Shown: piece after piece, positions 1 to 8,909 of the stretch
Layout of the letters: the number at the start of each line of letters is the position of its first letter
Position numbering within the stretch: position 1 is the stretch's first letter
Assembly: GCA_947495295.1 (NCBI GenBank)
Contig: CANLYJ010000008.1
Coordinates: 1 to 64,000, forward strand
Reading direction: 5' to 3'
Source of the DNA: an uncultured Paracoccaceae bacterium
GTDB lineage: Bacteria; Pseudomonadota; Alphaproteobacteria; Rhodobacterales; Rhodobacteraceae
Length of the DNA stretch: 64,000 nt
Translations under genes and position numbers: made by a program
The notes under the pieces: model-generated
What the model was told of the DNA's origin: nothing
Seen by the model: the letters and a program-made list of their open reading frames with translations, nothing else
Databases searched by the model: none

Positions 1-60
1 GCCATCCGCGAAGGCGGCCGGACCGTCGGCGCCGGTGTTGTGTCGAAGATCGTCGAATAA
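1..60 (+). CDS. tuf: Elongation factor Tu, C-terminal end only (partial)
   Basis: The first 19 codons read in frame 1 and stop with TAA; the residues include AIREGGRTVGAGVV, the nearly invariant end of the EF-Tu beta-barrel domain 3. EF-Tu carries aminoacyl-tRNA to the ribosome as a GTP complex. Its place just before rpsJ fits the usual str-S10 order (rpsL-rpsG-fusA-tuf-rpsJ). Only the last residues are inside the window, so nothing can be said about the rest of the gene. Confidence 0.93.
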   Translation, partial: AIREGGRTVGAGVVSKIVE

Positions 61-70
61 TCACAGACGC

Positions 71-110
71 GTGGGTTCTACCCACCCTACATAGGGTGGG
101 TAGAACCCAC
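71..110. repeat. Perfect 19-bp inverted repeat after tuf
   Basis: Arms 71-89 and 92-110 are exact reverse complements separated by only two bases. The arm contains GGGTGGGTAGAACCCAC and resembles, with a few substitutions, half of the 26-nt palindromes at 15994-16019 and 24378-24403. It lies upstream of the separate tuf terminator, so it is probably a dispersed intergenic palindrome and not the terminator itself. Confidence 0.8.
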
Positions 111-128
111 CGCACCGCGAAACAAACC

Positions 129-160
129 AAAGGCCGCTTCGGAAACGGGGCGGCCTTTTC
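129..160 (+). terminator. Rho-independent terminator of tuf
   Basis: AAAGGCCG at 129-136 pairs with CGGCCTTTT at 151-159 around a short loop and ends in a T run. It closes the str operon before the accessory genes that follow. Confidence 0.75.
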
Positions 161-231
161 GTTGCTCTACCATTCTATCCATCATAAGATGGCTTCATTA
201 AACTTCTTCTATTGTTGTTTTGGAGGTTATC

Positions 232-546
232 ATGAGAGCAGCACTACTTGTTGCATTTATTCCTATTATGTCGACGTCAGCTCTGGGTGAAGAATTTCAG
301 GGAAAGTACATCGGTCGTCTAAGTCTTGATCCGCAAAATAATCAGGAGAGCTACTTAACTTTTGTCCTTACAGAATACGATGTTGACGATCCCGATGTCG
401 CCGTTTGTTTTGATGCAGACAACTGGGGTTTGGCGCCAGGCGCCTTATACCGCATTGTTGTCCCGAGCAATGATATTACTAAGTTACAGGAATTTGATCA
501 GAGTTATAATATGCTCATTGGCTTCCAAAATTGTCAAATCAAATAG
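232..546 (+). CDS. Small secreted protein of unknown function
   Basis: The 104-residue product starts at the ATG at 232, six bases after a good ribosome binding site (GGAGG at 222-226); a TTG at 220 is in frame but lacks such a site. The N-terminus (MRAALLVAFIPIMSTSALG) is a typical Sec signal peptide, so the mature protein of about 85 residues should be periplasmic. Two Cys residues near residues 62 and 101 could form a disulfide. The family is not recognised. Base composition is AT-richer than the flanking ribosomal genes, and the gene sits between tuf and rpsJ, so it is likely acquired. Confidence 0.65.
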   Translation: MRAALLVAFIPIMSTSALGEEFQGKYIGRLSLDPQNNQESYLTFVLTEYDVDDPDVAVCFDADNWGLAPGALYRIVVPSNDITKLQEFDQSYNMLIGFQNCQIK

Positions 547-554
547 AAGAATGG

Positions 555-1229
555 TTATTGCCTCAAGAAGGTTGCTGTCACCATAATCAAGATTGGGATC
601 GCGAACGTCAAATATGGCATTCTTTCGCCCCACCAAACTATACTTCTATTCCTATCATTGAGCTTCTTTAAGCTGCTCGTTGTAATTTTTACATGACGGT
701 TCAACTCGTTCAAACGCGGTCGGATTACTTCCGGAGCGAATGGAGCATCCTCTACATTTGTTTCCAACAACTCCGATAAGTTCGCCGAAAACTGTTTGGC
801 CGCATTTTGAACGGTCTCAGCCTCTGACGAAGCTACGTTCCAGCTAAAAACGTGCTTTGCAAGTTCAGATCGAGCCGAAATCAAGTAGTTAACTCCGATT
901 GCAATTGTCACAGCAAATAGGCTTAGATCGATCGGTGCGCGATTTGTAATCGACAATGCCATTTCAGCGGGCCAAGTGAGATTAACAACTCCGTTTGCAA
1001 CATTGGTTGCCAATACCGCAGTCGAAAAAGCAGATATATAAAGAAAACGCTCGCGCGTTTTTCTGGTTTCTTCGGTGAGAAACCAAGATGCATCCATCTT
1101 TTGCTGGGAGAGTGATATCTCATGTTGCAATACGGCTAAGCCTTCAGCACTTAGCTCATATCCGATGTTTCCGCCTTGATCTGCTGCGGCCTCCATGGAT
1201 CGAATTTTATCCGGATTTATAGGTTTCAT
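555..1229 (-). CDS. Hypothetical membrane protein
   Basis: The reading frame gives 224 residues. Predicted hydrophobic segments lie at about 64-85, 97-116 and 205-222; the stretch between the second and third is polar and probably helical. No enzymatic motif is visible and I do not recognise the family. The ATG at 1229 has no clear ribosome binding site; an internal ATG at 1196 is an alternative. It is oriented against tuf and rpsJ, converges on the preceding small secreted-protein gene with 8 bp between stops, and is AT-rich compared with the core, all consistent with an insertion in the str-S10 junction. Confidence 0.6.
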   Translation of the reverse strand: MKPINPDKIRSMEAAADQGGNIGYELSAEGLAVLQHEISLSQQKMDASWFLTEETRKTRERFLYISAFSTAVLATNVANGVVNLTWPAEMALSITNRAPIDLSLFAVTIAIGVNYLISARSELAKHVFSWNVASSEAETVQNAAKQFSANLSELLETNVEDAPFAPEVIRPRLNELNRHVKITTSSLKKLNDRNRSIVWWGERMPYLTFAIPILIMVTATFLRQ

Positions 1230-1425
1230 GAAATGATTGTCTCAGATGCCTTAGAAAGTGTCTACATGCTCTTGCCAACCGCACCGACTCCCCCTATACG
1301 CCCGCTATCCAACGAGGCTGCGCAGTCGCGTGCCCTTTATACGTTGGACCAAAAGACGCGATGAGGGGGTCGGATGAGCCGATCTCGTCCAATCCGATCT
1401 AGGCCCTATCGAAAGGGTGATGCTC

Positions 1426-1740
1426 ATGGCCGCTCAGAGCCAAAACATCCGTATCCGCCTTAAGGCGTTTGATTACCGGGTGCTTGATGCAAGCACACAG
1501 GAAATCGTCAGCACAGCCAAGCGCACAGGCGCTTCTGTTCGTGGTCCGATCCCACTTCCTAACAAGATCGAAAAATTCACCGTTCTGCGTGGCCCCCACG
1601 TTGACAAGAAATCCCGCGATCAGTTCGAGATCCGCACGCACAAGCGCCTGCTCGACATCGTTGATCCAACACCACAAACCGTGGACGCGCTGATGAAGCT
1701 CGACCTGGCCGCCGGTGTTGACGTTCAGATTTCCGTATAA
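1426..1740 (+). CDS. rpsJ: 30S ribosomal protein S10
   Basis: The product is 104 residues, the normal size for S10, beginning [20 protein letters not shown] and carrying the conserved RGPIPLP and [12 protein letters not shown] blocks. S10 sits in the head of the 30S subunit and also binds NusB in antitermination. In-frame GTG and ATG codons at 1417 and 1420 lie upstream, but the family start and the purine-rich GAAAGGG at 1411-1417 favour 1426. It is the first gene of the block rpsJ-rplC-rplD-rplW. Confidence 0.97.
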   Translation: MAAQSQNIRIRLKAFDYRVLDASTQEIVSTAKRTGASVRGPIPLPNKIEKFTVLRGPHVDKKSRDQFEIRTHKRLLDIVDPTPQTVDALMKLDLAAGVDVQISV

Positions 1741-1752
1741 GGAGTACTTGAT

Positions 1753-2586
1753 ATGCTCCGTACCGGACTTATCGCAAAGAAAGTCGGCATGACCCGGCTG
1801 TTCATGGAAGACGGCAAGCAGATCCCTGTCACCGTTCTTTCGCTCGAAAACCTGCAGGTTGTGGCACAGCGCACGGCTGAAACCAACGGCTACACCGCTG
1901 TTCAGCTGGGTGCGGGCAATGCCAAGGCAAAGCGCACATCCAAGGCGATGCGCGGTCACTTTGCCGCTGCAAAAGTGGAACCAAAGCGCAAGGTTGCTGA
2001 ATTCCGCGTGGCCCCTGAGAACATGATCAATGTTGGCGAAACGCTGACGGCGAACCATTACTTCGAAGGCCAGTATGTTGATGTCTGTGGCACATCCATC
2101 GGTAAAGGTTTTGCCGGTGCGATGAAGCGTCACAACTTCGGCGGTTTGCGCGCGACACACGGTGTGTCGATCTCGCACCGTTCGCATGGTTCAACAGGTC
2201 AGTGTCAGGATCCAGGCAAGGTTTTCAAAGGCAAGAAAATGGCCGGTCATATGGGTGCGGCGAAAGTCACAACCCAGAACCTGCAAGTCGTCAAGACAGA
2301 CGCCGATCGTGGACTGATCATGGTCAAAGGTGCCGTACCCGGCTCCAAAGGTGGCTGGGTCACATTGAAGGATGCGGTCAAGAAACCGACCCCTGAAAAC
2401 GTGATCTACCCTGCCGGTCTGAAATCCATGGCCGAAGAAGCCGAGCGTCTGGCCGAAGAAGCCGCCGCCGCTGCCGCCGCTGAAGAGGAAGCCGCCGCGA
2501 AGGCCGCTGCCGAGGCAGAACAGGCCGCATTGGAGGCTGCTGAAACCGATGCCCCAGCTGAGGGAGGCGAAAACAATGAAGGCTGA
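1753..2586 (+). CDS. rplC: 50S ribosomal protein L3
   Basis: The 277-residue product starts [17 protein letters not shown] and has the signature loop [22 protein letters not shown] with the modifiable Gln in the following GQCQDPG segment. L3 is an early assembly protein near the peptidyl transferase centre. The core ends near residue 230; the remaining ~50 residues are an Ala/Glu-rich, low-complexity, probably helical tail ([18 protein letters not shown]) that makes the protein longer than the roughly 210-residue enterobacterial form. Such acidic tails occur in alphaproteobacterial L3. The 3' end overlaps rplD by 11 bases. Confidence 0.97.
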   Translation: MLRTGLIAKKVGMTRLFMEDGKQIPVTVLSLENLQVVAQRTAETNGYTAVQLGAGNAKAKRTSKAMRGHFAAAKVEPKRKVAEFRVAPENMINVGETLTANHYFEGQYVDVCGTSIGKGFAGAMKRHNFGGLRATHGVSISHRSHGSTGQCQDPGKVFKGKKMAGHMGAAKVTTQNLQVVKTDADRGLIMVKGAVPGSKGGWVTLKDAVKKPTPENVIYPAGLKSMAEEAERLAEEAAAAAAAEEEAAAKAAAEAEQAALEAAETDAPAEGGENNEG

Positions 2587-3196
2587 TGCAATCAAACTGG
2601 ACGGCAAGAAAGCCGGATCTGTTGAGCTGAATGACGAGATTTTTGGTCTGGAGCCCCGCAAGGACATCCTGCACCGCGTCGTCCGTTGGCAGCGTAACAA
2701 AGCAATGGCAGGCACGCATGACGTGCTGGGCCGGTCTGAGGTGTCGTACTCGACCAAGAAGATCTATCGCCAAAAGGGCACCGGTGGCGCACGTCACGGG
2801 TCGCGCGGCGCGCCGATCTTTCGGTCGGGTGGTATCTACAAGGGGCCAACACCCCGCAGCCACGCCCATGATCTGCCCAAGAAGTTCCGCAAGCTGGGAC
2901 TGAAGCACGCCTTGTCCGCGAAAGTGGCCGCGGGCGAGCTGGTGATCGTTGACACCATCGAAGTGAAAGACGCCAAAACCGGTGGACTGGCCAAAATGGT
3001 CGGCGCATTGGGGTGGAAGCGTGCCCTGATCATCGACGGTGCAGAGGTCAACGCAGACTTCAAAAAGGCAGCCGCCAACATCACAACCCTGGACGTTCTC
3101 CCCTCACAGGGTGCCAACGTCTACGACATCCTGCGGTCCGACACGCTTGTGCTGACCAAAGCAGGCGTCGAAGCACTGGAGGCTCGTTTGTCATGA
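2576..3196 (+). CDS. rplD: 50S ribosomal protein L4
   Basis: The 206-residue protein begins [20 protein letters not shown] and contains the conserved [13 protein letters not shown] loop that reaches the exit-tunnel constriction. The start at 2576 is set by homology and by GGGAGG just upstream inside the rplC tail, giving an 11-base overlap with rplC and probable translational coupling. In enterobacteria L4 represses its own operon through the S10 leader; no comparable leader structure can be confirmed here. The gene ends with a 4-base overlap (ATGA) with rplW. Confidence 0.97.
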   Translation: MKADAIKLDGKKAGSVELNDEIFGLEPRKDILHRVVRWQRNKAMAGTHDVLGRSEVSYSTKKIYRQKGTGGARHGSRGAPIFRSGGIYKGPTPRSHAHDLPKKFRKLGLKHALSAKVAAGELVIVDTIEVKDAKTGGLAKMVGALGWKRALIIDGAEVNADFKKAAANITTLDVLPSQGANVYDILRSDTLVLTKAGVEALEARLS

Positions 3197-3489
3197 GCGC
3201 GAAAGCAGAACATTACGACGTGATCCGCAAGCCGATCATCACCGAGAAAGCAACCATGGCGTCCGAGCAGAACGCCGTTGTTTTCGAAGTGGCCATCGAC
3301 GCGAACAAGCCGATGATCAAGCAGGCCGTTGAGGCGCTGTTTGGTGTGAAGGTCAAAGCGGTCAACACATCGATCACCAAAGGTAAAGTGAAGCGTTTCC
3401 GCGGTGCATTGGGCACCCGCAAGGACGTCAAGAAAGCCTATGTGACGCTCGAAGAGGGTAATACCATCGACGTGTCCACCGGGCTGTAA
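3193..3489 (+). CDS. rplW: 50S ribosomal protein L23
   Basis: The 98-residue product starts [20 protein letters not shown], which contains the canonical RxPxxTEK motif, and has the basic KGKVKRFRG loop that contacts 23S rRNA. L23 lines the tunnel exit and docks SRP and trigger factor. It overlaps the rplD stop by four bases. Unlike the standard S10 operon, it is followed by a terminator and not by rplB, which here starts 2.2 kb downstream. Confidence 0.97.
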   Translation: MSAKAEHYDVIRKPIITEKATMASEQNAVVFEVAIDANKPMIKQAVEALFGVKVKAVNTSITKGKVKRFRGALGTRKDVKKAYVTLEEGNTIDVSTGL

Positions 3490-3508
3490 TCACCCAAGTA
3501 TATAATAA

Positions 3509-3540
3509 AGAAGGCCCTCGCATTTGCGGGGGCCTTTTTC
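3509..3540 (+). terminator. Terminator after rplW
   Basis: AAGGCCCTCGC pairs with GCGGGGGCCTT across a four-base loop and is followed by TTTTTC. It ends the rpsJ-rplW block, so rplB must have its own promoter. The hairpin can also serve the convergent DUF1304 gene, which stops at 3546. Confidence 0.8.
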
Positions 3541-3545
3541 GTTTG

Positions 3546-3920
3546 TCAGGCCTTTTGCCGTCCCAGCCATAGCAAGATCAGGGTGATGGTGGCGGGCACG
3601 GCCTGGACGAACAGAATGCGCGTCGATGCGGTTGCGGCGCCAAAGACCCCGGCGGCCAGAACGAATAGCAGAAAACAGGTCGCCACGTTCAACTGCCATT
3701 TCCGATCCTGGATCAACAGTGACCAGATCAGCCCTGCTGCAAGGAAGCTGTTATAAAGCCCCTGATTGGCGGCCAGGGTGACGGTGGGGGTGAACAGCTC
3801 TGGCGGGAAAGTGGTGAACACCTCTGGCCCACGCGTTTCCCAGGCGAAGATTTCGAAATAGGCGATGTAGAGGTGAAGTGCCGCGATCAGGGCGACAAGG
3901 ATCAGACCGATGATGCGCAT
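3546..3920 (-). CDS. DUF1304-type small integral membrane protein
   Basis: The 124-residue product begins MRIIGLILVALIAALHLYIAY and has four predicted transmembrane helices. The FEIFAWETRG and LAANQGLYNSFLAAGLIWSL blocks match the DUF1304 family of unknown function. The start at 3920 follows AGGAGG with good spacing; the longer frame upstream is not needed. It lies on the minus strand inside the interrupted S10 cluster, converging on the rplW terminator. The family call rests on motif memory; a biochemical role is not known. Confidence 0.8.
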   Translation of the reverse strand: MRIIGLILVALIAALHLYIAYFEIFAWETRGPEVFTTFPPELFTPTVTLAANQGLYNSFLAAGLIWSLLIQDRKWQLNVATCFLLFVLAAGVFGAATASTRILFVQAVPATITLILLWLGRQKA

Positions 3921-4044
3921 GAGGAAACCTCCTGTTTGTCGGATCGTATGTGGTTTCGTCAGCAGAGACAAATACGCGGCGTTTGACCCACGTCAATCCG
4001 GTGCGGGCCATGGTCTGCTATGTTGCGGCTATGGAGGGCACAAG

Positions 4045-4410
4045 ATGTTCAGAGTCACGAAACCTGCCGATAACCGTTTGGATATCGAACTGGAAGGCAC
4101 GTTGGAGGCGGAGACGATGCGCGCCGCACTGGATGAACTGGTGCATCTGTCGCAGGATATCAACGAAGGCCGGATGCTCTATACCATTCGCGGCTTCAGC
4201 ATGCCGACGCTCGGGGCGTTGGGGGTGGAGTTTGGGTATCTGCCCAAGCTGTTTGGTCTGCTGGGGCGTTTCGACAAATGCGCGGTCTGTTCGGACACGG
4301 GCTGGCTGCGCACAGCGGCAGAGGTCGAAGGGGCGGTGATACCGGGATTGGAGATCAAGACGTTCGAGCTTGACCAGGTTGAAGCGGCGGAGGCATGGCT
4401 GGCCGTGTAG
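4045..4410 (+). CDS. SpoIIAA/STAS-like protein
   Basis: The product is 121 residues and starts MFRVTKPADNRLDIELEGTL, followed by an alternating strand-helix pattern like the SpoIIAA-like (STAS superfold) proteins often found near membrane or lipid-related genes. It has no signal peptide or membrane segment and is probably cytoplasmic. The ATG at 4045 is preceded by GGAGGG at 4033-4038. It is divergent from the DUF1304 gene, and no partner anti-sigma factor or kinase lies nearby, so a partner-switch role cannot be argued. Confidence 0.65.
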   Translation: MFRVTKPADNRLDIELEGTLEAETMRAALDELVHLSQDINEGRMLYTIRGFSMPTLGALGVEFGYLPKLFGLLGRFDKCAVCSDTGWLRTAAEVEGAVIPGLEIKTFELDQVEAAEAWLAV

Positions 4411-4434
4411 ATCGTCGGATTAGACGCAACATAA

Positions 4435-4453
4435 GCCGGGCGTGCGCCCGGCG
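4435..4453. repeat. Short GC-rich inverted repeat
   Basis: GCCGGGCG at 4435-4442 pairs with CGCCCGGC downstream, with a two-base loop and no T run. It lies just after the SpoIIAA-like gene; it could be a weak terminator or an intergenic palindrome. Confidence 0.4.
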
Positions 4454-4549
4454 CCTTCGGCTTGTTCCGGGCAAATCCGGACCATATAACCAATTAAGTT
4501 ACCCGCACCATTTGGTCTATTAATCGAGCAACCGACTGATCGAGATTCT

Positions 4550-5461
4550 ATGAGGAGATTCAGAACTCAAATTGAACACCATTATTGTGAGTTCGTGGTC
4601 GAGTTTGTGAGTCGAGCATTTTCCAGTCCCGCATCGCTGTCCGATAAGGTAACTGATAGGCCGGACGCGCTAGTCCATGTTGCCGGCAAGCGGATCGGAG
4701 TCGAATTATCGCGTATGCCTAGCGATTACGTTATCCGTCATCTTGTTAGAAAAATGCCACCCATGTCATCATCTCCGGAAGTTATTGGGGAACTATTTGT
4801 CCATCCATTTGAGGCACATCGCCGGGTATATGAGGTGGCAAGCAAGAAGAGCAAGTCAGTTCGAGCCTACCGTAAAAGTGCGCGTGCGGACGAAGTCTGG
4901 CTGGCTATCCATTCTCACTCACTAAGTGATCCTTGGCCGATGTCAAAATTCACAAGCGAAAATAGCCGGATTTTTGAGAAAAGGCTAATGAGATTTGGGG
5001 TTTCAAAATTATCTGAGGCCTTTGATAGAATTCTGTTCATATATCCCGAAGGCGAAGTTGTGGAGCTTGCAGGTCCCAAAGTCGAATCTCCTGTAGCGAT
5101 CATGCTAGATTCGGCGATTGGGTATCCAGCAGCAATCGAATATCGCTTCAATGTTGGGTTTCAAGCGCCTCCACCGGGATTGGGCGAAAGAATAGCAGAC
5201 TATCCGAACATTTCATTTAAGAAGTACGTGACAAAACCAAAAGATGAATGGATGAACCTTCGAGAACCCGACCTCTGCCCTTCTGAGATCGGCGCACAGA
5301 TCATTGTGGGACATGGAAAATCAAGTTTTTTGCTAATCGAGAACGGTGTTAAAGTTGCGGCCTTTGACTCGACTTATACATATGATCAGCCCGACACTTA
5401 CGGGTTGGCAGCCATATACCGGAAGCCCATCAGAGATATAGAGTACAAGTTCAAGTGCTGA
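4550..5461 (+). CDS. Hypothetical protein, possibly nuclease-like
   Basis: The 303-residue product is soluble, with no signal peptide. An N-terminal block, RPDALVHVAGKRIGVELSRM (residues ~38-57), has the strand-turn-strand look of a PD-(D/E)XK nuclease core, but the ExK lysine is replaced (ELS), so activity is doubtful. A later KSVRAYRKSARADEVWLAIHS segment also resembles such folds. I do not recognise the family. The gene is clearly AT-richer than the ribosomal genes on either side and stands alone, suggesting horizontal acquisition between rplW and rplB. Confidence 0.6.
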   Translation: MRRFRTQIEHHYCEFVVEFVSRAFSSPASLSDKVTDRPDALVHVAGKRIGVELSRMPSDYVIRHLVRKMPPMSSSPEVIGELFVHPFEAHRRVYEVASKKSKSVRAYRKSARADEVWLAIHSHSLSDPWPMSKFTSENSRIFEKRLMRFGVSKLSEAFDRILFIYPEGEVVELAGPKVESPVAIMLDSAIGYPAAIEYRFNVGFQAPPPGLGERIADYPNISFKKYVTKPKDEWMNLREPDLCPSEIGAQIIVGHGKSSFLLIENGVKVAAFDSTYTYDQPDTYGLAAIYRKPIRDIEYKFKC

Positions 5462-5594
5462 ACCGAACCTGTTGCCACCACGTGGCAAAGCCATTTTTTG
5501 ACGCACGAAGCAATAATTTAGAAGGCTAGTGGATTTGTAGTCGACGCAAGTCTTGCCAGTCCAACCAACCCCTGTTACATCCCCGCAATCGCTT

Positions 5595-5680
5595 CACCCC
5601 GGATTCGTCCGGGGTGTTCTGATTTGACCATCGGGCACCTACGGGGGCCTTAACCACATAGTCCCGGATCACGTCCGGGG
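5595..5680. repeat. Two GC-rich hairpins upstream of rplB
   Basis: CACCCCGGA/TCCGGGGTG (5595-5616, loop TTCG) and CCCGGA/TCCGGG (5663-5679) lie in the 244-bp gap before rplB. The UUCG-capped first hairpin would be very stable in RNA. They could terminate transcription from the accessory gene or form part of the rplB leader; the promoter of the rplB block must be in or near this gap. Confidence 0.5.
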
Positions 5681-5705
5681 CGCCAAGCAAACGGAAGAAG
5701 CTAAC

Positions 5706-6548
5706 ATGGCACTCAAGTCGTACAAACCGACGACGCCGGGCCAGCGTGGGCTGGTGCTGATCGACCGTTCGGAGCTTTGGAAAGGACGTCCTGTCAAATC
5801 CCTTACTCAGGGTTTGACCAAATCGGGCGGTCGGAACAATACCGGACGGATCACCATGCGTCGCATTGGTGGGGGCGCAAAGCGTCTTTACCGCATCGTC
5901 GATTTCAAGCGTAACAAGCTGGACATGTCCGCTGTTGTCGCCCGCATCGAATATGACCCGAACCGGACCGCTTTCATCGCACTGATCCAGTACGAAGATG
6001 GCACGCAGAATTACATCCTTGCCCCGCAGCGTTTGGCTGTTGGTGACAAGGTGATCGCATCCGCCAAGGCTGACATTAAGCCCGGCAACGCGATGCCTTT
6101 CTCTGGCATGCCCATCGGGACAATCGTTCACAACATCGAAATGAAGCCAGGCAAAGGCGGCCAGATCGCCCGTGCAGCCGGCACCTATGCCCAGTTTGTG
6201 GGCCGTGATGGTGGCTACGCCCAGGTCCGTCTTTCTTCCGGTGAATTGCGCCTGATCCGTCAGGAATGCATGGCCACTGTTGGTGCTGTGTCTAACCCTG
6301 ACAATTCCAACCAGAACTTCGGTAAGGCTGGTCGCAACCGTCACAAGGGCATCCGCCCAAGTGTTCGCGGTGTCGCGATGAACCCGATCGATCACCCCCA
6401 TGGTGGTGGTGAAGGCCGGACATCTGGTGGTCGTACGCCGGTTACTCCTTGGGGTAAAGACACCAAGGGCAAGCGTACCCGTAACAAAAACAAAGCATCC
6501 CAGCGCCTGATCGTGCGTTCGCGGCATGCCAAGAAGAAGGGTCGGTAA
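5706..6548 (+). CDS. rplB: 50S ribosomal protein L2
   Basis: The 280-residue product begins [20 protein letters not shown] and has the conserved C-terminal [18 protein letters not shown] segment with the His needed for peptidyl transferase assembly. L2 is a universal primary rRNA-binding protein of the 50S. It opens the second core block rplB-rpsS-rplV-rpsC-rplP, separated from rplW by three accessory genes and a terminator. Confidence 0.98.
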   Translation: MALKSYKPTTPGQRGLVLIDRSELWKGRPVKSLTQGLTKSGGRNNTGRITMRRIGGGAKRLYRIVDFKRNKLDMSAVVARIEYDPNRTAFIALIQYEDGTQNYILAPQRLAVGDKVIASAKADIKPGNAMPFSGMPIGTIVHNIEMKPGKGGQIARAAGTYAQFVGRDGGYAQVRLSSGELRLIRQECMATVGAVSNPDNSNQNFGKAGRNRHKGIRPSVRGVAMNPIDHPHGGGEGRTSGGRTPVTPWGKDTKGKRTRNKNKASQRLIVRSRHAKKKGR

Positions 6549-6550
6549 TT

Positions 6551-6829
6551 ATGGCTCGTTCCGTCTGGAAAGGCCCGTTTGTGGATGCCTATGTCTTGAA
6601 AAAGGCAGAAGCGTCGCGCGAAAGCGGCCGCAACGAAGTGATCAAGATCTGGTCGCGTCGTTCTACTATCCTGCCTCAGTTCGTTGGCCTGACCTTTGGG
6701 GTCTACAACGGCAAGAAGCATATCCCCGTCAACGTCAGCGAAGACATGATTGGTCAGAAGTTCGGTGAATATTCGCCAACCCGCACCTATTACGGTCATG
6801 CCGCTGACAAAAAAGCGAAGCGGAAATAA
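6551..6829 (+). CDS. rpsS: 30S ribosomal protein S19
   Basis: The 92-residue product starts [20 protein letters not shown] and contains [21 protein letters not shown] and GEYSPTRTY, the S19 hallmarks. S19 forms a complex with S13 in the 30S head. It starts two bases after rplB stops. Confidence 0.98.
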   Translation: MARSVWKGPFVDAYVLKKAEASRESGRNEVIKIWSRRSTILPQFVGLTFGVYNGKKHIPVNVSEDMIGQKFGEYSPTRTYYGHAADKKAKRK

Positions 6830-6832
6830 GTC

Positions 6833-7213
6833 ATGGGCCAGGAAAAGAACCCCCGCCGCGTGGCAGATAACGAAGCAATGGCAAAACTGCGCATGCTTCG
6901 GACATCCCCGCAGAAACTGAACCTTGTCGCTGGTCTGATCCGGGGCAAGAAGGTTGAAGCCGCGTTGAACGATCTGACTTTTTCCAAAAAGCGGATCGCA
7001 GCTGACGTGAAGAAATGCCTTCAGTCCGCCATCGCCAACGCAGAAAACAATCACAACCTGGATGTTGATGAACTGGTCGTCGCCGAAGCTTATTGCGGCA
7101 AGAACCTGATCATGAAGCGCGGTCGGCCGCGTGCCCGTGGTCGTTTTGGCAAGATCATCAAGCCGTTTTCGGAAATCACAATTGTGGTTCGCCAAGTTGA
7201 GGAGCAAGCATAA
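6833..7213 (+). CDS. rplV: 50S ribosomal protein L22
   Basis: The 126-residue product carries [21 protein letters not shown] near its start and the [13 protein letters not shown] beta-hairpin tip that lines the exit tunnel and is a site of macrolide resistance in other species. Its last base is shared with the first base of rpsC (TAATG), so the two are probably translationally coupled. Confidence 0.98.
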   Translation: MGQEKNPRRVADNEAMAKLRMLRTSPQKLNLVAGLIRGKKVEAALNDLTFSKKRIAADVKKCLQSAIANAENNHNLDVDELVVAEAYCGKNLIMKRGRPRARGRFGKIIKPFSEITIVVRQVEEQA

Positions 7214-7914
7214 TGGGTAACAAAGTAAACCCGATCGGTATGCGCCTTCAGGTCAACCGTACCTGGGACAGCCGCTGGTATGCAGATACCAAAGACTATG
7301 GCGACATGCTTCTGGAAGACCTCAAGATCAAGGACTTCATCAAGGAAGAATGCAAGCAGGCCGGCATCAGCCGCGTGATCATCGAACGTCCGCACAAAAA
7401 GTGCCGGGTGACGATCCACGCTGCCCGCCCCGGTGTCATCATCGGCAAGAAAGGTGCAGACATCGAAGGTCTGCGCAAGAAGCTTGCTACCCTGACCTCA
7501 TCGGAACTGCACCTGAACATTGTTGAGGTCCGCAAGCCCGAACTGGACGCAGCCCTGGTTGCTGAGTCCATCGGTCAGCAGTTGGAACGCCGTGTATCCT
7601 TCCGCCGTGCGATGAAGCGTTCTGTTCAGAACGCAATGCGCATGGGTGCCCTGGGTATCCGGGTCAACCTTGCCGGTCGTCTGGGCGGTGCAGAGATTGC
7701 GCGGACCGAATGGTACCGTGAAGGCCGCGTGCCGCTGCACACCCTGCGTGCCGATATCGACTATGCGCATTACGAGGCGATGACACCTTACGGGATCATC
7801 GGCATCAAGGTGTTCATCTATAAAGGTGACATCATGGAGCATGACCCCTCTGCGCATGACCGCAAACATGCTGAGCTGCAAGAGGGCGCTGTCCCTCGCG
7901 GCCCACGTCGCTAA
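7213..7914 (+). CDS. rpsC: 30S ribosomal protein S3
   Basis: The 233-residue product starts [20 protein letters not shown], has the KH-domain [18 protein letters not shown] motif and the C-terminal [32 protein letters not shown] region split over typical S3 blocks. S3 lines the mRNA entry channel and is part of the helicase centre. It overlaps rplV by one base. Confidence 0.98.
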   Translation: MGNKVNPIGMRLQVNRTWDSRWYADTKDYGDMLLEDLKIKDFIKEECKQAGISRVIIERPHKKCRVTIHAARPGVIIGKKGADIEGLRKKLATLTSSELHLNIVEVRKPELDAALVAESIGQQLERRVSFRRAMKRSVQNAMRMGALGIRVNLAGRLGGAEIARTEWYREGRVPLHTLRADIDYAHYEAMTPYGIIGIKVFIYKGDIMEHDPSAHDRKHAELQEGAVPRGPRR

Positions 7915-7927
7915 GGAGACCTGAACA

Positions 7928-8341
7928 ATGCTTCAGCCAAAGCGTACAAAATTCCGCAAGATGCACAAAGGCCGGATCAAGGGCGAAGCCAAAGGCGGCT
8001 TTGATCTGAACTTCGGCACTTACGGTCTGAAGGCCACACAGCCAGAGCGGGTTACCGCCCGGCAAATCGAAGCCGCCCGTCGGGCCATGACGCGTCACAT
8101 GAAGCGTCAGGGTCGCGTCTGGATCCGGATCTTCCCCGATACCCCCGTGACGTCGAAACCTGTCGAGGTTCGTATGGGTAAAGGTAAGGGTTCGGTCGAT
8201 TTCTGGGCCTGCAAAGTCAAGCCCGGCCGCGTGATGTTCGAAATCGACGGCGTGTCAGAAACAGTTGCCCGCGAGGCCCTGCGCCTTGCTGCGATGAAAC
8301 TGCCGCTGAAGACACGGACAATCGTGCGGGAAGATTGGTAA
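7928..8341 (+). CDS. rplP: 50S ribosomal protein L16
   Basis: The 137-residue product starts [19 protein letters not shown] and keeps [23 protein letters not shown], typical of L16, which organises the tRNA A-site architecture. In most bacteria rpmC follows directly; here a terminator and a 4.2-kb accessory stretch come first. Confidence 0.98.
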   Translation: MLQPKRTKFRKMHKGRIKGEAKGGFDLNFGTYGLKATQPERVTARQIEAARRAMTRHMKRQGRVWIRIFPDTPVTSKPVEVRMGKGKGSVDFWACKVKPGRVMFEIDGVSETVAREALRLAAMKLPLKTRTIVREDW

Positions 8342-8345
8342 CCCG

Positions 8346-8398
8346 TCAAATCCGCCGGATTTGATGCAGGATAATGCGTTTGGCAAAGCCAAATGCGC
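8346..8398. repeat. Tandem intergenic palindromes after rplP
   Basis: A perfect 19-base hairpin (arm TCAAATCCG, one-base loop, 8346-8364) is followed 11 bases later by a near-perfect one (arm GCGTTTGGC with a G-U pair, 8376-8396). The same arrangement of two or more short stacked palindromes is seen after adk, aapP and yidD. Confidence 0.65.
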
Positions 8399-8418
8399 CC
8401 TGACTATGTTGAGAATAG

Positions 8419-8452
8419 GAAACCCCCGCCGAGAAACCGGCGGGGGTTTTTT
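8419..8452 (+). terminator. Strong terminator of the rplB-rplP block
   Basis: AACCCCCGCC (8421-8430) pairs with GGCGGGGGTT (8439-8448), followed by a T run. It separates rplP from the inserted genes downstream. Confidence 0.85.
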
Positions 8453-8467
8453 GTCAAAACTGTATCG

Positions 8468-8752
8468 ATGCCATATATGCTTGGCATGGAAACGGCAGCT
8501 GACCTTTTATACAATAACGAATGCTTGAACGCTGCAATGCTGCATGCTGCGATGTGGATTTTCGGCGGTCTTTCTTTGGTAATGGCAATACAGTGGTATC
8601 GGATTAAGCCGAGCCTGCGGTTGTTGCCTTACTGGGTTATTGGCCTGCGCCTGCCAAAGCCCGGGCAGCTGGAATTTCTGCTGATTGGGGCCAGCCTTGC
8701 ATTGGCATTCGGAGATTTTTTCCTGACGCACGAACTGTGCCGGAGCGTCTAA
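8468..8752 (+). CDS. Possible small membrane protein
   Basis: The frame gives about 94 residues from the ATG at 8468 (8477 and 8486 are alternatives; none has a clear ribosome binding site). Two hydrophobic segments are predicted, at about residues 25-40 and 70-87, joined by a basic loop (WYRIKPSLRLL). Upstream codons are excluded by the rplP terminator. No family is recognised; it may be a real small membrane protein or a chance frame. Confidence 0.4.
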   Translation: MPYMLGMETAADLLYNNECLNAAMLHAAMWIFGGLSLVMAIQWYRIKPSLRLLPYWVIGLRLPKPGQLEFLLIGASLALAFGDFFLTHELCRSV

Positions 8753-8909
8753 AGATGTAGGATGGATGCTTGCACCCATTATCGTTCGCGTCCCTTCGCC
8801 TATGCCGCAGTCCCGGGGATATATCACCGTCTTTTCCCCCTCCAAGTCGCTTCGTCGGACCGTTAATGTCCATCCGTGAGACGTGAACCAACACGAAAGG
8901 AAATATCTG

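Noticed and set aside
1399..2187. Long minus-strand frames opposite rpsJ and rplC, and similar ones opposite other ribosomal genes
   Set aside because: They are shadows of biased codon use in highly expressed genes; the plus-strand proteins are unmistakable.
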